From Streptomyces griseoviridis (lineage in GTDB: Bacteria > Actinomycetota > Actinomycetes > Streptomycetales > Streptomycetaceae): a stretch of 64,000 bases of DNA. The number at the start of each line of letters is the position of its first letter. The stretch's first letter is position 1. A program made the position numbers and the translations under genes. The stretch spans positions 1 to 64,000 of the forward strand of contig BMSM01000009.1 in assembly GCA_014649155.1 (NCBI GenBank), written 5' to 3'. The notes under the pieces were generated by a model. The model worked only from the letters and a program-made list of their open reading frames with translations, made no database searches and was not told where the DNA came from. Shown here piece after piece: positions 43,217-52,044 of this stretch.

Positions 43217-44728
43217 ATGACCGTACGGCGAGTAATGGGCATCGAGACGGAGTACGGGATCTCCGTCCCCGGTCACCCCAACGCCAATGCCATGCTCACC
43301 TCGTCCCAGATCGTCAACGCCTACGCGGCGGCGATGCACCGGGCCCGCCGGGCCCGCTGGGATTTCGAGGAGGAGAACCCGCTGCGGGACGCGCGAGGCT
43401 TCGACCTCGCCCGGGAGGCCGCCGACTCCAGCCAGCTGACCGACGAGGACATCGGCCTGGCCAACGTGATCCTCACCAACGGTGCCCGGCTCTACGTCGA
43501 CCACGCGCACCCCGAGTACAGCGCGCCCGAGGTCACCAATCCGCGGGACGCCGTGCTGTGGGACAAGGCCGGCGAACGGATCATGGCCGAGGCCGCCGAG
43601 CGGGCCGCCCAGCTGCCCGGGGCCCAGCCGATCCACCTGTACAAGAACAACACCGACAACAAGGGCGCGTCCTACGGCACCCACGAGAACTACCTGATGA
43701 AGCGGGAGACCGCCTTCTCGGACATCGTGCGCCACCTGACGCCGTTCTTCGTCTCCCGGCAGGTCGTCACCGGCGCCGGCCGCGTCGGTATCGGCCAGGA
43801 CGGCCACGAGCACGGCTTCCAGCTCAGCCAGCGCGCCGACTACTTCGAGGTCGAGGTCGGCCTGGAGACGACGCTGAAGCGCCCGATCATCAACACCCGC
43901 GACGAGCCGCACGCGGACGCCGAGAAGTACCGCAGGCTGCACGTGATCATCGGCGACGCCAACCTGTCCGAGATCTCGACGTACCTGAAGCTGGGCACGA
44001 CCGCCCTGGTGCTGTCGATGATCGAGGACGGCTTCATCGCGGTCGACCTCGCCGTCGACCAGCCGGTCCGCACCCTCCACCAGGTCTCCCACGACCCGAC
44101 GCTCCAGCACCTCGTCACGCTGCGCAGCGGCCGGACACTCACCGCGGTGCAGCTCCAGATGGAGTACTTCGAGCTGTCCCGCAAGTACGTGGAGGAGCGG
44201 TACGGCTCGGACGCCGACGACCAGACCAAGGACGTCCTGGCCCGCTGGGAGGACGTCCTCAACCGCCTGGAGAACGACCCGATGAGCCTGGCCGGGGAGC
44301 TGGACTGGGTCGCCAAGCGGGAGCTGATGGAGGGCTACCGCAGGCGGGACAACGTGGACTGGGACGCCGCCCGGCTGCACCTGGTGGACCTCCAGTACGC
44401 GGACGTACGCCCCGACAAGGGCCTGTACAACCGTCTGGCGGCCCGGGGCCGCATGAAGCGCCTGCTGACCGACGACGAGGTCGAGCGGGCCCGTACCAAG
44501 CCGCCCGAGGACACCCGCGCCTACTTCCGCGGGCGCTGTCTGGAGCAGTACGCGGACGACGTGGCGGCGGCCTCCTGGGACTCGGTGATCTTCGATCTGC
44601 CGGGCCGGGACTCGCTCCAGCGGGTGCCAACCCTGGAACCGCTTCGCGGAACGCGTAATCACGTGAAGGAGCTCCTGGACCGCTGCCGTACGGCGGAGGA
44701 CCTGGTCAGGGTGTTGTCCGGGGGTTGA
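43217..44728 (+). CDS. dop: Pup deamidase/depupylase Dop
   Basis: This 503-residue carboxylate-amine-ligase-fold enzyme converts the C-terminal Gln of Pup to Glu and also removes Pup from substrates. The start is MTVRRVMGIETEYGISVPGH. The Dop-specific loop absent from PafA is visible at about residues 48-82 (DFEEENPLRDARGFDLARE). Asp95 in GARLYVDHAHPEYSAPE corresponds to the catalytic Asp of mycobacterial Dop. ATP/Mg site residues lie in PIHLYKNNTDNKGASYGTHE and INTRDEPHADAEKYRRLH. A TAGGCT at 43095-43100 may be the promoter of the dop-pup-prcBA unit. Confidence 0.96.
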   Translation: MTVRRVMGIETEYGISVPGHPNANAMLTSSQIVNAYAAAMHRARRARWDFEEENPLRDARGFDLAREAADSSQLTDEDIGLANVILTNGARLYVDHAHPEYSAPEVTNPRDAVLWDKAGERIMAEAAERAAQLPGAQPIHLYKNNTDNKGASYGTHENYLMKRETAFSDIVRHLTPFFVSRQVVTGAGRVGIGQDGHEHGFQLSQRADYFEVEVGLETTLKRPIINTRDEPHADAEKYRRLHVIIGDANLSEISTYLKLGTTALVLSMIEDGFIAVDLAVDQPVRTLHQVSHDPTLQHLVTLRSGRTLTAVQLQMEYFELSRKYVEERYGSDADDQTKDVLARWEDVLNRLENDPMSLAGELDWVAKRELMEGYRRRDNVDWDAARLHLVDLQYADVRPDKGLYNRLAARGRMKRLLTDDEVERARTKPPEDTRAYFRGRCLEQYADDVAAASWDSVIFDLPGRDSLQRVPTLEPLRGTRNHVKELLDRCRTAEDLVRVLSGG

Positions 44729-44911
44729 TCCCGGTCAGTGGGTACCCGGGGCGGACCGCCTGGACGGGGTGAAAGTCCCCGGCCCGGGAATCATCGAGGT
44801 GATCCCCGCACGTTGGAGGAACCGCGGGGCCGATGTCGGACCCGGCTTGTAGGGTCGGATCTTGAGCGAGTGAAGCGAACTGTGTCGGGCGAACCGAGCG
44901 GGGTGAGGGTG
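44729..44911 (+). promoter_or_regulatory. pup leader with hairpins and a possible micro-ORF
   Basis: This 183-bp gap between dop and pup holds two small stems: GGAC/GTCC or GGGG/CCCC around 44762-44780, and CCCCGC/GCGGGG at 44804-44809 with 44824-44829. GGAGGA lies in the second loop (44815-44820). An ATG at 44833 opens a 10-codon frame (MSDPACRVGS) that stops at 44865. A TAGGGT (44850-44855) could be an internal pup promoter. Function is inferred only. Confidence 0.35.
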
Positions 44912-45130
44912 ATGGCGACCAAGGACACCGGCGGCGGGCAGCAGAAGGCCACGCGTTCCACCGAGGAGGTCGAGGAGCAGACGCAGGACGCGCAGGCGTC
45001 GGAAGACCTCAAGGAGCGGCAGGAGAAGCTCAGCGACGACGTCGACTCGGTGCTGGACGAGATCGACGACGTGCTCGAGGAGAACGCGGAGGACTTCGTG
45101 AGGTCGTTCGTGCAGAAGGGCGGCCAGTAG
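44912..45130 (+). CDS. pup: Prokaryotic ubiquitin-like protein Pup
   Basis: This 72-residue, intrinsically disordered tag protein (MATKDTGGGQQKATRSTEEV...) has a helix-forming middle (DLKERQEKLSDDVDSVLDEI) that contacts the Arc coiled coil. The C-terminus is FVQKGGQ. The terminal Gln is first deamidated by Dop to Glu, then PafA links it to substrate lysines. The ATG at 44912 is chosen because it yields the standard length; GGTGAGGGTG precedes it. It sits between dop and prcB. Confidence 0.96.
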   Translation: MATKDTGGGQQKATRSTEEVEEQTQDAQASEDLKERQEKLSDDVDSVLDEIDDVLEENAEDFVRSFVQKGGQ

Positions 45131-45385
45131 GCCGCGAGCCCGTGAGGGACGGGTGAGCGACGGGGTGAGGCCGGTGTGCGGCGCGGTCACGGCCGTGCCG
45201 CACGCCCGTCTCCGCCGGGGGGCCGTGGGGGTGCTTTCCGTGGCTTCCGCCGAGTATGTGGATCACCGCCGTGGTGCGGGTAGGGTCCGTGGCATACCGA
45301 GCACCAGCCGCAGCGCCGTGCTGGGGCAGTCGAACGATCGGCCCGACGTCGTACGGCGGGCTGTTGCATATGTGGAAGGAAACGC

Positions 45386-46231
45386 GTGGAAGCCAACACT
45401 CGTAGCACCGGGCGTCTGCCGGCTGCCTTCCTGACGCCCGGCTCGTCGTCCTTCATGGACTTCCTGTCGGAGCACCAGCCGGAGATGCTCCCGGGCAACC
45501 GGCAGCTGCCGCCCACCCAGGGCGTGATCGAGGCGCCGCACGGCACCACCATCGTCGCCGTCACCTTCCCGGGCGGCGTGGTGCTCGCCGGTGACCGCCG
45601 CGCCACCATGGGCAACGTCATCGCGCAGCGGGACATCGAGAAGGTGTTCCCCGCCGACGAGTACTCGGCGGTGGGCATCGCCGGTACGGCGGGGCTGGCC
45701 GTGGAGATGGTGAAGCTGTTCCAGCTGGAGCTGGAGCACTTCGAGAAGGTCGAGGGAGCGCAGCTCTCCCTGGAGGGCAAGGCCAACCGGCTGTCGACGA
45801 TGATCCGCTCCAACCTCGGCATGGCGATGCAGGGGCTGGCCGTGGTACCGCTCTTCGCGGGGTACGACGTCGACCGCGGCAGGGGCCGTATCTTCTCCTA
45901 CGACGTGACGGGCGGGCGCTCCGAGGAGCACCACTTCGCCGCCACCGGGTCGGGGTCGGTCTTCGCGCGCGGCGCGATGAAGAAGCTCTTCCGGGAGGAC
46001 CTGAGCGAGGACCAGGCGACCACCCTGGTGGTGCAGGCCCTGTACGACGCGGCCGACGACGACTCGGCGACCGGTGGCCCCGACGTCGCCCGGCGCATCT
46101 TCCCGATCGTCACCGTGATCACCGAGGACGGCTTCCGCCGGCTCACCGAGGACGAGTCCTCGCAGATCGCCCGTTCCGTGCTGGAGCGGCGGCTGGAGCG
46201 GCCCGACGGTCCGCGGGCGGCGCTGCTGTAG
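45386..46231 (+). CDS. prcB: 20S proteasome beta subunit (precursor)
   Basis: This 281-residue catalytic subunit has a 53-residue propeptide removed autocatalytically before Thr54 in EAPHG-TTIVAVTFPGGVV. Catalytic-site partners are visible as Asp in AGDRRATMGN and Lys in IEKVFPADEYS. The C-terminus ends RPDGPRAALL. GTG 45386 follows AAGGAAA. In S. coelicolor I recall a small gene between pup and prcB (SCO1645); here only 255 bp separate them, with no convincing gene. prcA follows after 65 bp. Confidence 0.95.
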   Translation: MEANTRSTGRLPAAFLTPGSSSFMDFLSEHQPEMLPGNRQLPPTQGVIEAPHGTTIVAVTFPGGVVLAGDRRATMGNVIAQRDIEKVFPADEYSAVGIAGTAGLAVEMVKLFQLELEHFEKVEGAQLSLEGKANRLSTMIRSNLGMAMQGLAVVPLFAGYDVDRGRGRIFSYDVTGGRSEEHHFAATGSGSVFARGAMKKLFREDLSEDQATTLVVQALYDAADDDSATGGPDVARRIFPIVTVITEDGFRRLTEDESSQIARSVLERRLERPDGPRAALL

Positions 46232-46296
46232 CGGCGGGCACGGTTGCTTTGGTGTCAGGTGGTCCAGTGACTTCGACAGAAAGGGACGGTTGACCG

Positions 46297-47040
46297 GTGT
46301 CGACGCCGTTCTATGTATCGCCCCAGCAGGCCATGGCCGACCGGGCCGAGTACGCCCGCAAGGGCATCGCCCGCGGGCGCAGCCTGGTCGTGCTGCAGTA
46401 CGCCGACGGCATCGTGTTCGTCGGTGAGAACCCGTCCCGCGCGCTGCACAAGTTCAGCGAGATCTACGACCGGATCGGCTTCGCCGCCGCCGGCAAGTAC
46501 AACGAGTACGAGAACCTGCGGATCGGCGGCGTGCGCTACGCCGACCTGCGGGGATACACCTACGACCGCGAGGACGTGACCGCGCGGGGGCTGGCCAACG
46601 TCTACGCGCAGACGCTGGGCACCATCTTCTCCAGCGCCGGTGAGAAGCCCTACGAGGTCGAGCTGGTCGTCGCCGAGGTCGGGGAGACACCCGAGGGCGA
46701 CCAGATCTACCGGCTGCCGCACGACGGATCGATCGTCGACGAGCACGGCTCGGTCGCCGTCGGCGGCAACGCGGAACAGATCAGCAGCTACCTCGACCAG
46801 CGCCACCAGGACGGCATGACGCTGGCGGAGGCGCTGCGGCTGGCGGTGCAGGCGCTGTCCCGGGACACCAACGGCAGTGAGCGGGAGATTCCCGCGGAGC
46901 GGCTGGAAGTGGCGGTGCTGGACCGCACGCGCCCGCAGAAGCGGAAGTTCAAGCGCATCGTGGGCGGTCAGCTGTCCCGGCTTCTCGACGGTTCCTCGGC
47001 GGACCCGTCCGCCTCGGAGGCCGGGTCCGGGGAGGAGTGA
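46297..47040 (+). CDS. prcA: 20S proteasome alpha subunit
   Basis: This 247-residue non-catalytic subunit forms the outer heptameric rings and gate of the core particle. The N-terminal gate and helix are MSTPFYVSPQQAMADRAEYA plus RKGIARGRSLVVLQYADGIV. The body matches proteasome alpha proteins (ALHKFSEIYDRIGFAAAGKY, TIFSSAGEKPYEVELVVAEV). The C-terminus is an acidic extension (DGSSADPSASEAGSGEE). GTG 46297 is preceded by GAAAGGGACGG. It is co-transcribed with prcB and followed by a terminator. Confidence 0.95.
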   Translation: MSTPFYVSPQQAMADRAEYARKGIARGRSLVVLQYADGIVFVGENPSRALHKFSEIYDRIGFAAAGKYNEYENLRIGGVRYADLRGYTYDREDVTARGLANVYAQTLGTIFSSAGEKPYEVELVVAEVGETPEGDQIYRLPHDGSIVDEHGSVAVGGNAEQISSYLDQRHQDGMTLAEALRLAVQALSRDTNGSEREIPAERLEVAVLDRTRPQKRKFKRIVGGQLSRLLDGSSADPSASEAGSGEE

Positions 47041-47046
47041 CGCCGA

Positions 47047-47082
47047 CGGCGCCGGCGGGGGACGGACACCCCCCCGGCGCCG
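47047..47082. terminator. Terminator between prcA and the LacI-family gene
   Basis: A GC-rich inverted repeat with one bulge (CGGCGCCGG from 47047, mirrored by CCCCCCCGGCGCCG ending 47082) lies between convergent genes. Confidence 0.6.
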
Positions 47083-47103
47083 GGGTGTGTGACGGGGCCC
47101 CGG

Positions 47104-48120
47104 TCAGTCCCCCGGGGGCGGCGCCGTGGAGCCTCGTACGACCAGGTCGACCGGGATGTCGTCCCGGCTCGGGACCCGGCCGTCCAGCACGTCCAGGAGC
47201 GCCCGCATGCCCCGCTCCCCGAAGGTCTCCGCGTCCAGGCGGACCGTGGTCAGCTCCGGGTCGATCGCCGTGGCGAGGGCGAGGTCGTCCAGACCGGTGA
47301 CGGAGACGTCCTCCGGGACGCGCAGGCCCAGGCGGCGCAGCGCCTTGTAGGCGCCCGCGGCGAGTTTGTCGTCGTCGCAGACCAGGGCCGTGGGGCGGGG
47401 GCCGGGGCCGGACAGCGCCGCCTCGGTGGCCGACCGGGCGCCCTCGATCGAGAGCGGCGCGTGAGCCGTGCGCAGCGCGCTGCCCGGGACGGCGGCCAGC
47501 CGTGCGGCCAGTTCCCTGGCCCGTACCTCGAAGGTCCAGGAGCCCACGTCCGCCGCCAAGTGCAGGAAACGGCGGTGCCCCAGGGCCAGCAGGTGGTCCG
47601 CGACCTGGCGGATGCCGTCGGCGATGTCGAGGTTGACGGTGGCGGCGCCGGTACTGCCCGCCGGGTCGCTGTCCAGCATCACCAGCGGCAGCTGGTCGCC
47701 GCGGATCGCGGTGAGCGCGTCCGCGGCCATCGAGGAGGCGATCACGCCGTCCAGTGCCGCCTGGGCCGAGGCGAACGGGTCCCGGGCGGGGCCGATGCCC
47801 TCGGGAGACGGGTAGAGGACCACCCCGAAGCCGTGTTCCGCGGCGACGCGCGCGGCCCCCGTGTAGACGCCCGCGAAGAACTCGGTGGTGAGGGCCGGTA
47901 CGACCAGCAGGACCGTGCGGGTGCGGCCGAGACGGAGATTGCGGGCGGCCAGGTTGGGGCGGTACCCCAGGTCGTGCGCGGCCCGGCGCACGCGCTCGGC
48001 CGTCGTCTCCGACACGCGCCCCCGCCACTTGTCGCCCATGACCAGGGAGACCGCCGCCTGGGACACACCGGCGGCCCGGGCGACGTCCCGGCTGGTCGGA
48101 CGTGTGCTGTCTCGTGCCAC
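47104..48120 (-). CDS. LacI-family transcriptional regulator
   Basis: This 338-residue regulator has an N-terminal helix-turn-helix (TSRDVARAAGVSQAAVSLVM, about residues 9-28) with hinge YRPNLAARNLRLGRT. A periplasmic-binding-like ligand domain (about 60-330) follows (VLLVVPALTTEFFAGVYTGA, PLVMLDSDPAGS, TALVCDDDKLAAGAYKALRR, EDVSVTGLDDLALATAIDPE). The ligand is probably a sugar or similar small molecule but is not predictable. It is divergent from the MFS gene at 48226, which it probably controls through the dyad at 48166-48194. This pair splits prcA from pafA, as I recall for S. coelicolor. Confidence 0.9.
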   Translation of the reverse strand: MARDSTRPTSRDVARAAGVSQAAVSLVMGDKWRGRVSETTAERVRRAAHDLGYRPNLAARNLRLGRTRTVLLVVPALTTEFFAGVYTGAARVAAEHGFGVVLYPSPEGIGPARDPFASAQAALDGVIASSMAADALTAIRGDQLPLVMLDSDPAGSTGAATVNLDIADGIRQVADHLLALGHRRFLHLAADVGSWTFEVRARELAARLAAVPGSALRTAHAPLSIEGARSATEAALSGPGPRPTALVCDDDKLAAGAYKALRRLGLRVPEDVSVTGLDDLALATAIDPELTTVRLDAETFGERGMRALLDVLDGRVPSRDDIPVDLVVRGSTAPPPGD

Positions 48121-48165
48121 CGTGGGCCCCGCTCCTCCGTCTGGACTCCCGAACAGCGGTCATGG

Positions 48166-48194
48166 TACGTATGACCACGCATGAGTTATACGTA
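48166..48194. promoter_or_regulatory. Candidate operator between the LacI-family and MFS genes
   Basis: TACGTAT (48166-48172) and ATACGTA (48188-48194) form a 7-base inverted repeat whose halves are centred 22 bp apart, about two helical turns. The site is AT-rich within a GC-rich genome and lies in the 105-bp divergent gap. Confidence 0.5.
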
Positions 48195-48225
48195 AAACGT
48201 CGGACGGCGGGGACGGGAGTCGGAC

Positions 48226-49485
48226 ATGGCCTCGGGATATCTGGAGATCCTTCGGGCGCGGTACGCCCTGCGCCTGCTGGCCGGCACGCTCGTGGGCCGG
48301 CTGCCCAACGCGACCGCCGCCATCGCCATCGTGCTGTTCGTGCGGGCCGAGGGCGGTTCGTACAGCCTCGCGGGGGCGCTCGCGGCCGTCTACGGGGTCG
48401 CCAACGCCGTGGGGCAGCCGGTGCTCGGCCGGCTCGTGGACCTGTACGGGCAGCCGCGGGTGCAGCTCCCGGCGGCCGTGCTGTCCGGCGTGGCGATGGC
48501 CGTGTTCGCCTGGGCCGGCACCGGCCCGGTGGCGGTGGCGTACGCGGCGGTGGCGGGCGCGGGGCTGTTCACGCCACCGCTGGAGGGCGGGCTGCGGGCG
48601 CTGTGGCCCAGCGTCCTGCGCAAGGAGGGGCAGGTGCACACGGCGTACGCGATGGACGCCGTGGCCCAGGAGGTGATGTTCACCGCCGGGCCGCTGCTGG
48701 TGACGCTCTGCGTGTCCCTGTGGTCCGCGCAGGCCGCGCTGCTCGTCCTCAACGTGGCCGGGGTGCTCGGGGCACTGTCCGTCGTCCTGTCGCCGCCCTC
48801 GCGCGCCTGGCGGTCCGCCCCGCGCGAGGCGCACTGGCTGGGCGCCCTGCGCTCGCCGGGCCTGCTGGCGCTGCTCGGCGCCTTCCTGTTCGTCGGGGTC
48901 GCGCTCGGCTCGATCACGGTCGCCGCCGTGCCGTACGCCGACGCGCACGGCGGCGATGCCGTCTACGGCTGGCTGATGGCGGCGCTCGGACTCGGGGCAC
49001 TGGTGGGCGGCGCCGGGTACGGGGCGCGGCAGTGGACCGGTGATCCCGCGCGCCGGCTGCGGCTGCTCGTGGCGCTCCTGGCGGTGTGCTACCTGCCGCT
49101 GACGCTGATGCCGGGCACGGCCGGCATGGTGCTGCTCGCCGCGCTCGCGGGTGTCTTCCTGGCGCCGGCCATCGCCTGCGCCTTCGTCCTGGTCGACCGG
49201 CACGCGCCGCCGGGGACCGTGACGGAGGCGTTCTCCTGGCTGGTGACGACGATCACCGTGGGCGCCTCGGTCGGCACCGGTCTCACCGGACCGGTCGTGG
49301 AGGCGGGCGGAGCGCTGTGGGGCTTCGCCGTGCCGGGGGCCGCCGGGACCGTGTCCCTGCTGGTGCTCACCGCCACCGGACGGGTCCTCGCAGCTCCCGC
49401 CGGACAAGCGGTGGTTGCGGCTTCATCGGAAAATGATCCAAACCGTGCCGTCGAACCCCGTTTCAGTTCAGGGGATCGGGCGTAA
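48226..49485 (+). CDS. MFS transporter
   Basis: This 419-residue protein has about 12 membrane segments. The N-terminal half is LVGRLPNATAAIAIVLFV..., with the loop GQPVLGRLVDLYGQPRVQLP corresponding to the MFS loop 2-3 signature. The second half begins near LLALLGAFLFVGVALGSITV. The pattern fits DHA-type drug or small-molecule exporters; the substrate is unknown. ATG 48226 is 45 bases downstream of the operator-like dyad. The pafA start follows its stop by only 9 bases. Confidence 0.88.
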   Translation: MASGYLEILRARYALRLLAGTLVGRLPNATAAIAIVLFVRAEGGSYSLAGALAAVYGVANAVGQPVLGRLVDLYGQPRVQLPAAVLSGVAMAVFAWAGTGPVAVAYAAVAGAGLFTPPLEGGLRALWPSVLRKEGQVHTAYAMDAVAQEVMFTAGPLLVTLCVSLWSAQAALLVLNVAGVLGALSVVLSPPSRAWRSAPREAHWLGALRSPGLLALLGAFLFVGVALGSITVAAVPYADAHGGDAVYGWLMAALGLGALVGGAGYGARQWTGDPARRLRLLVALLAVCYLPLTLMPGTAGMVLLAALAGVFLAPAIACAFVLVDRHAPPGTVTEAFSWLVTTITVGASVGTGLTGPVVEAGGALWGFAVPGAAGTVSLLVLTATGRVLAAPAGQAVVAASSENDPNRAVEPRFSSGDRA

Positions 49486-49494
49486 TGTTCAGTC

Positions 49495-50856
49495 ATGGAC
49501 CGCCGCATTTTCGGGCTGGAGAACGAGTACGGCGTCACGTGCACGTTCAGGGGACAGCGCCGCCTGTCGCCTGACGAGGTGGCGCGGTACCTCTTCCGCC
49601 GTGTCGTGTCATGGGGCCGCAGCAGCAATGTCTTTCTGCGCAACGGCGCCCGCCTCTACCTCGATGTCGGATCACACCCGGAATACGCCACACCCGAATG
49701 TGACAACGTCACCGAGCTCGTCACCCACGACAAGGCGGGTGAGCGCATTCTCGAGGGACTCCTGGTCGACGCCGAACGACGCCTGCACGAGGAAGGAATC
49801 GCGGGCGACGTCTACCTCTTCAAGAACAACACCGATTCGGCGGGCAACTCCTACGGCTGCCACGAGAACTATCTGGTGGCCCGGCACGGGGAGTTCTCCC
49901 GGCTCGCGGACATCCTCATCCCGTTCCTGGTGACGAGGCAGCTGCTGTGCGGCGCGGGCAAGGTGCTCCAGACGCCGCGCGGCGCCGTGTACTGCGTCAG
50001 CCAGCGGGCCGAGCACATCTGGGAGGGCGTCTCCTCGGCGACCACCCGCTCCCGGCCCATCATCAACACGCGTGACGAGCCGCACGCCGACGCCGAGCGC
50101 TACCGCCGGCTCCACGTCATCGTCGGCGACTCGAACATGTCCGAGACGACCATGCTCCTCAAGGTCGGCGCCACCGACCTGGTGCTGCGCATGATCGAGG
50201 CCGGCACGGTGATGCGCGACCTCACCCTGGAGAACCCGATCCGGGCGATCCGCGAGGTCAGCCACGACATCACCGGACGGCGCAAGGTGCGCCTGGCCAG
50301 CGGCCGGGAGGCGTCCGCGCTGGAGGTGCAGCGGGAGTACTACGAGAAGGCCGTGGACTTCTGCGAGCGCCGCGGCATCCGCACCGGCACCGTCGAGCGG
50401 GTGCTGGAGCTGTGGGGCCGCACCCTGGACGCGATCGAGACCGAGGACCTCGACCGCATCGGCACCGAGATCGACTGGGTCATGAAGTACAAGCTCATCG
50501 AGCGGTACCGCGCCAAGCACAACATGACCATGTCGCACCCCCGGGTCGCGCAGATAGACCTCGCCTACCACGACATCCACCGGCGTCGTGGCCTGTACTA
50601 CCTGCTGGAGAAGAAGGGCCAGGCCACCCGGGTCTGCAACGACTTGAAGATCTTCGAGGGCAAGTCCGTCCCGCCGCAGACCACTCGGGCCCGGCTGCGC
50701 GGCGACTTCATCCGGCGGGCCCAGGAACAGCGCCGTGATTTCACGGTCGACTGGGTCCACCTCAAGCTCAACGACCAGGCACAGCGCACGGTGTTGTGCA
50801 AGGACCCGTTCCGTTCCGTGGACGACCGGGTGGAGAAGCTGATCGCCGGAATGTGA
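49495..50856 (+). CDS. pafA: Pup-protein ligase PafA
   Basis: This 453-residue ligase uses ATP to join the C-terminal Glu of Pup to substrate lysines. It is the paralogue of Dop without the Dop loop. The start is MDRRIFGLENEYGVTCTFRG. Catalytic Asp57 lies in GARLYLDVGSHPEYATPE. Other shared motifs are YLFKNNTDSAGNSYGCHENY and INTRDEPHADAERYRRLHVI. The C-terminal domain (about 380-450) with VDWVHLKLNDQAQRTVLCKD contributes to Pup binding. TAATGT at 49484-49489, 5 bases before the ATG, may be a leaderless promoter; otherwise it follows the MFS gene by 9 bases. A hairpin terminator follows. Confidence 0.96.
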   Translation: MDRRIFGLENEYGVTCTFRGQRRLSPDEVARYLFRRVVSWGRSSNVFLRNGARLYLDVGSHPEYATPECDNVTELVTHDKAGERILEGLLVDAERRLHEEGIAGDVYLFKNNTDSAGNSYGCHENYLVARHGEFSRLADILIPFLVTRQLLCGAGKVLQTPRGAVYCVSQRAEHIWEGVSSATTRSRPIINTRDEPHADAERYRRLHVIVGDSNMSETTMLLKVGATDLVLRMIEAGTVMRDLTLENPIRAIREVSHDITGRRKVRLASGREASALEVQREYYEKAVDFCERRGIRTGTVERVLELWGRTLDAIETEDLDRIGTEIDWVMKYKLIERYRAKHNMTMSHPRVAQIDLAYHDIHRRRGLYYLLEKKGQATRVCNDLKIFEGKSVPPQTTRARLRGDFIRRAQEQRRDFTVDWVHLKLNDQAQRTVLCKDPFRSVDDRVEKLIAGM

Positions 50857-50890
50857 GCCGGGACGTCCGCACGCATTGCCGGAACGCCAC

Positions 50891-50923
50891 ACGGGCGCCG
50901 TACGTTTTCCGTACGGCGCCCGT
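50891..50923. terminator. Terminator after pafA
   Basis: A perfect 13-bp stem (50891-50903 with 50911-50923) has a 7-base GTTTTCC loop, and outer GGAAC/GTTCC bases can extend it. Confidence 0.75.
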
Positions 50924-50988
50924 TCCACGTCGTAGAGTTGCGCGCGCACGTCACCCACCCGAGATCGACCGATTACGAGGCCCCCGCT

Positions 50989-51984
50989 GTGCGCCGACGC
51001 TCCCTTCTCATCGCCGTACCCGTTGGACTGACCACCCTCGCCGCGTGCGGCGACGACGGGGGCGATTCGAGCGAGGCCAGTGACTCCCCCTCGGCGTCGG
51101 CGACTTCGTCCGCGCCGGCCCCCAAGATCGTCGACGGCCCGCTGCCGGCGATCACCGCGGGCGCGGAGTTCGGCGAGAAGCCGACGGTGGCCAAGGGCAG
51201 CGGCGACCCCTCCGGCCAGCTCGCCGTCAGGACGACCGTCGCGGGCAACGGCAAGCCGGTCGCCGAGAACGACTTCGTGGTCGCCGACTACCTGGGCCAG
51301 ATCTGGTCCTCCGCCAAGGTCCTCGGCAACTCGTACGACACCAAGAGCCCGCTCGTCTTCCAGCTCGCCCAGGGCAGCGTCATCGACGGCTGGCGGTACG
51401 CGCTGACCGGCAAGAAGACCGGCAGCCGTGTCCAGTTCGCCGTCCCGCCCACCTGGGCCTACGGCGACCAGGGCAACGAGCAGCTCGGCGTGAAGAAGGA
51501 CGACACGCTGGTCTTCGTCTTCGACCTGAAGGACAGCTACAACGCCACGAGCTCCGCCAAGGGCGAGGAGGTCGCCCAGGACGACACCGCGCTGCCCAAG
51601 GTCGGCACCGACACCGACGGCAAGGCGCCCTCCATCGAGGTGCCCGACGCCGAGGCGCCCGCGAAACTCGTCGCCAACTACGTCATCGAGGGCGACGGCG
51701 CCGAGGTCGAGGCCGACAGCAGCGTCCTCGTGCAGTACAAGGGCGTGCTGTGGGACGGCGGCAAGGAGTTCGACTCGACGTACAGCCGCAAGCAGCTCAC
51801 GTCATTCTCGCTCCAGCAGGTCGTCAAGGGCTGGTCGCAGGGGCTGACCGGCAAGAAGGTCGGCAGCCGCGTCCTCATCGTCGTCCCGCCGAACCTCGGG
51901 TACGGCGACAGCCCGCCGGAGGGCAGCGGCATCAAGAAGGACTCCACACTCGTCTTCTCCGTGGACATCCTCGCGAAGCTCTGA
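50989..51984 (+). CDS. Lipoprotein with two FKBP-type peptidyl-prolyl isomerase domains
   Basis: This 331-residue exported protein has a lipoprotein signal peptide (VRRRSLLIAVPVGLTTLAAC, lipobox LAAC) and a Ser/Ala-rich linker. An N-terminal degenerate FKBP domain (about 75-170; VVADYLGQIW, VIDGWRYALTGKKTGSRVQF) is followed by a C-terminal FKBP domain (about 230-330; VLVQYKGVLWDGGKEFDSTY, VVKGWSQGLTGKKVGSRVLI, GYGDSPPEGSGIKKDSTLVF). It should help fold proteins outside the membrane. GTG 50989 follows GAGG and gives a normal lipoprotein signal. The cytoplasmic FKBP gene follows after 60 bp. Confidence 0.9.
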   Translation: MRRRSLLIAVPVGLTTLAACGDDGGDSSEASDSPSASATSSAPAPKIVDGPLPAITAGAEFGEKPTVAKGSGDPSGQLAVRTTVAGNGKPVAENDFVVADYLGQIWSSAKVLGNSYDTKSPLVFQLAQGSVIDGWRYALTGKKTGSRVQFAVPPTWAYGDQGNEQLGVKKDDTLVFVFDLKDSYNATSSAKGEEVAQDDTALPKVGTDTDGKAPSIEVPDAEAPAKLVANYVIEGDGAEVEADSSVLVQYKGVLWDGGKEFDSTYSRKQLTSFSLQQVVKGWSQGLTGKKVGSRVLIVVPPNLGYGDSPPEGSGIKKDSTLVFSVDILAKL

Positions 51985-52044
51985 CGGCCGGGGGATGAAA
52001 GACTGGACCCGTTGCCTTTCCGCAGACAAGCAGGAGCTAGAGAC

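Noticed and set aside
44762..44780. GGGTGAAAGTCCC resembles a group II intron segment
   Set aside because: It is only a short hairpin. No intron domains V/VI or reverse transcriptase are present nearby.
45153..45434. 93-codon frame between pup and prcB
   Set aside because: It overlaps the prcB start by about 50 bases and has no ribosome-binding site, recognisable domain or family-like composition. It is probably chance.
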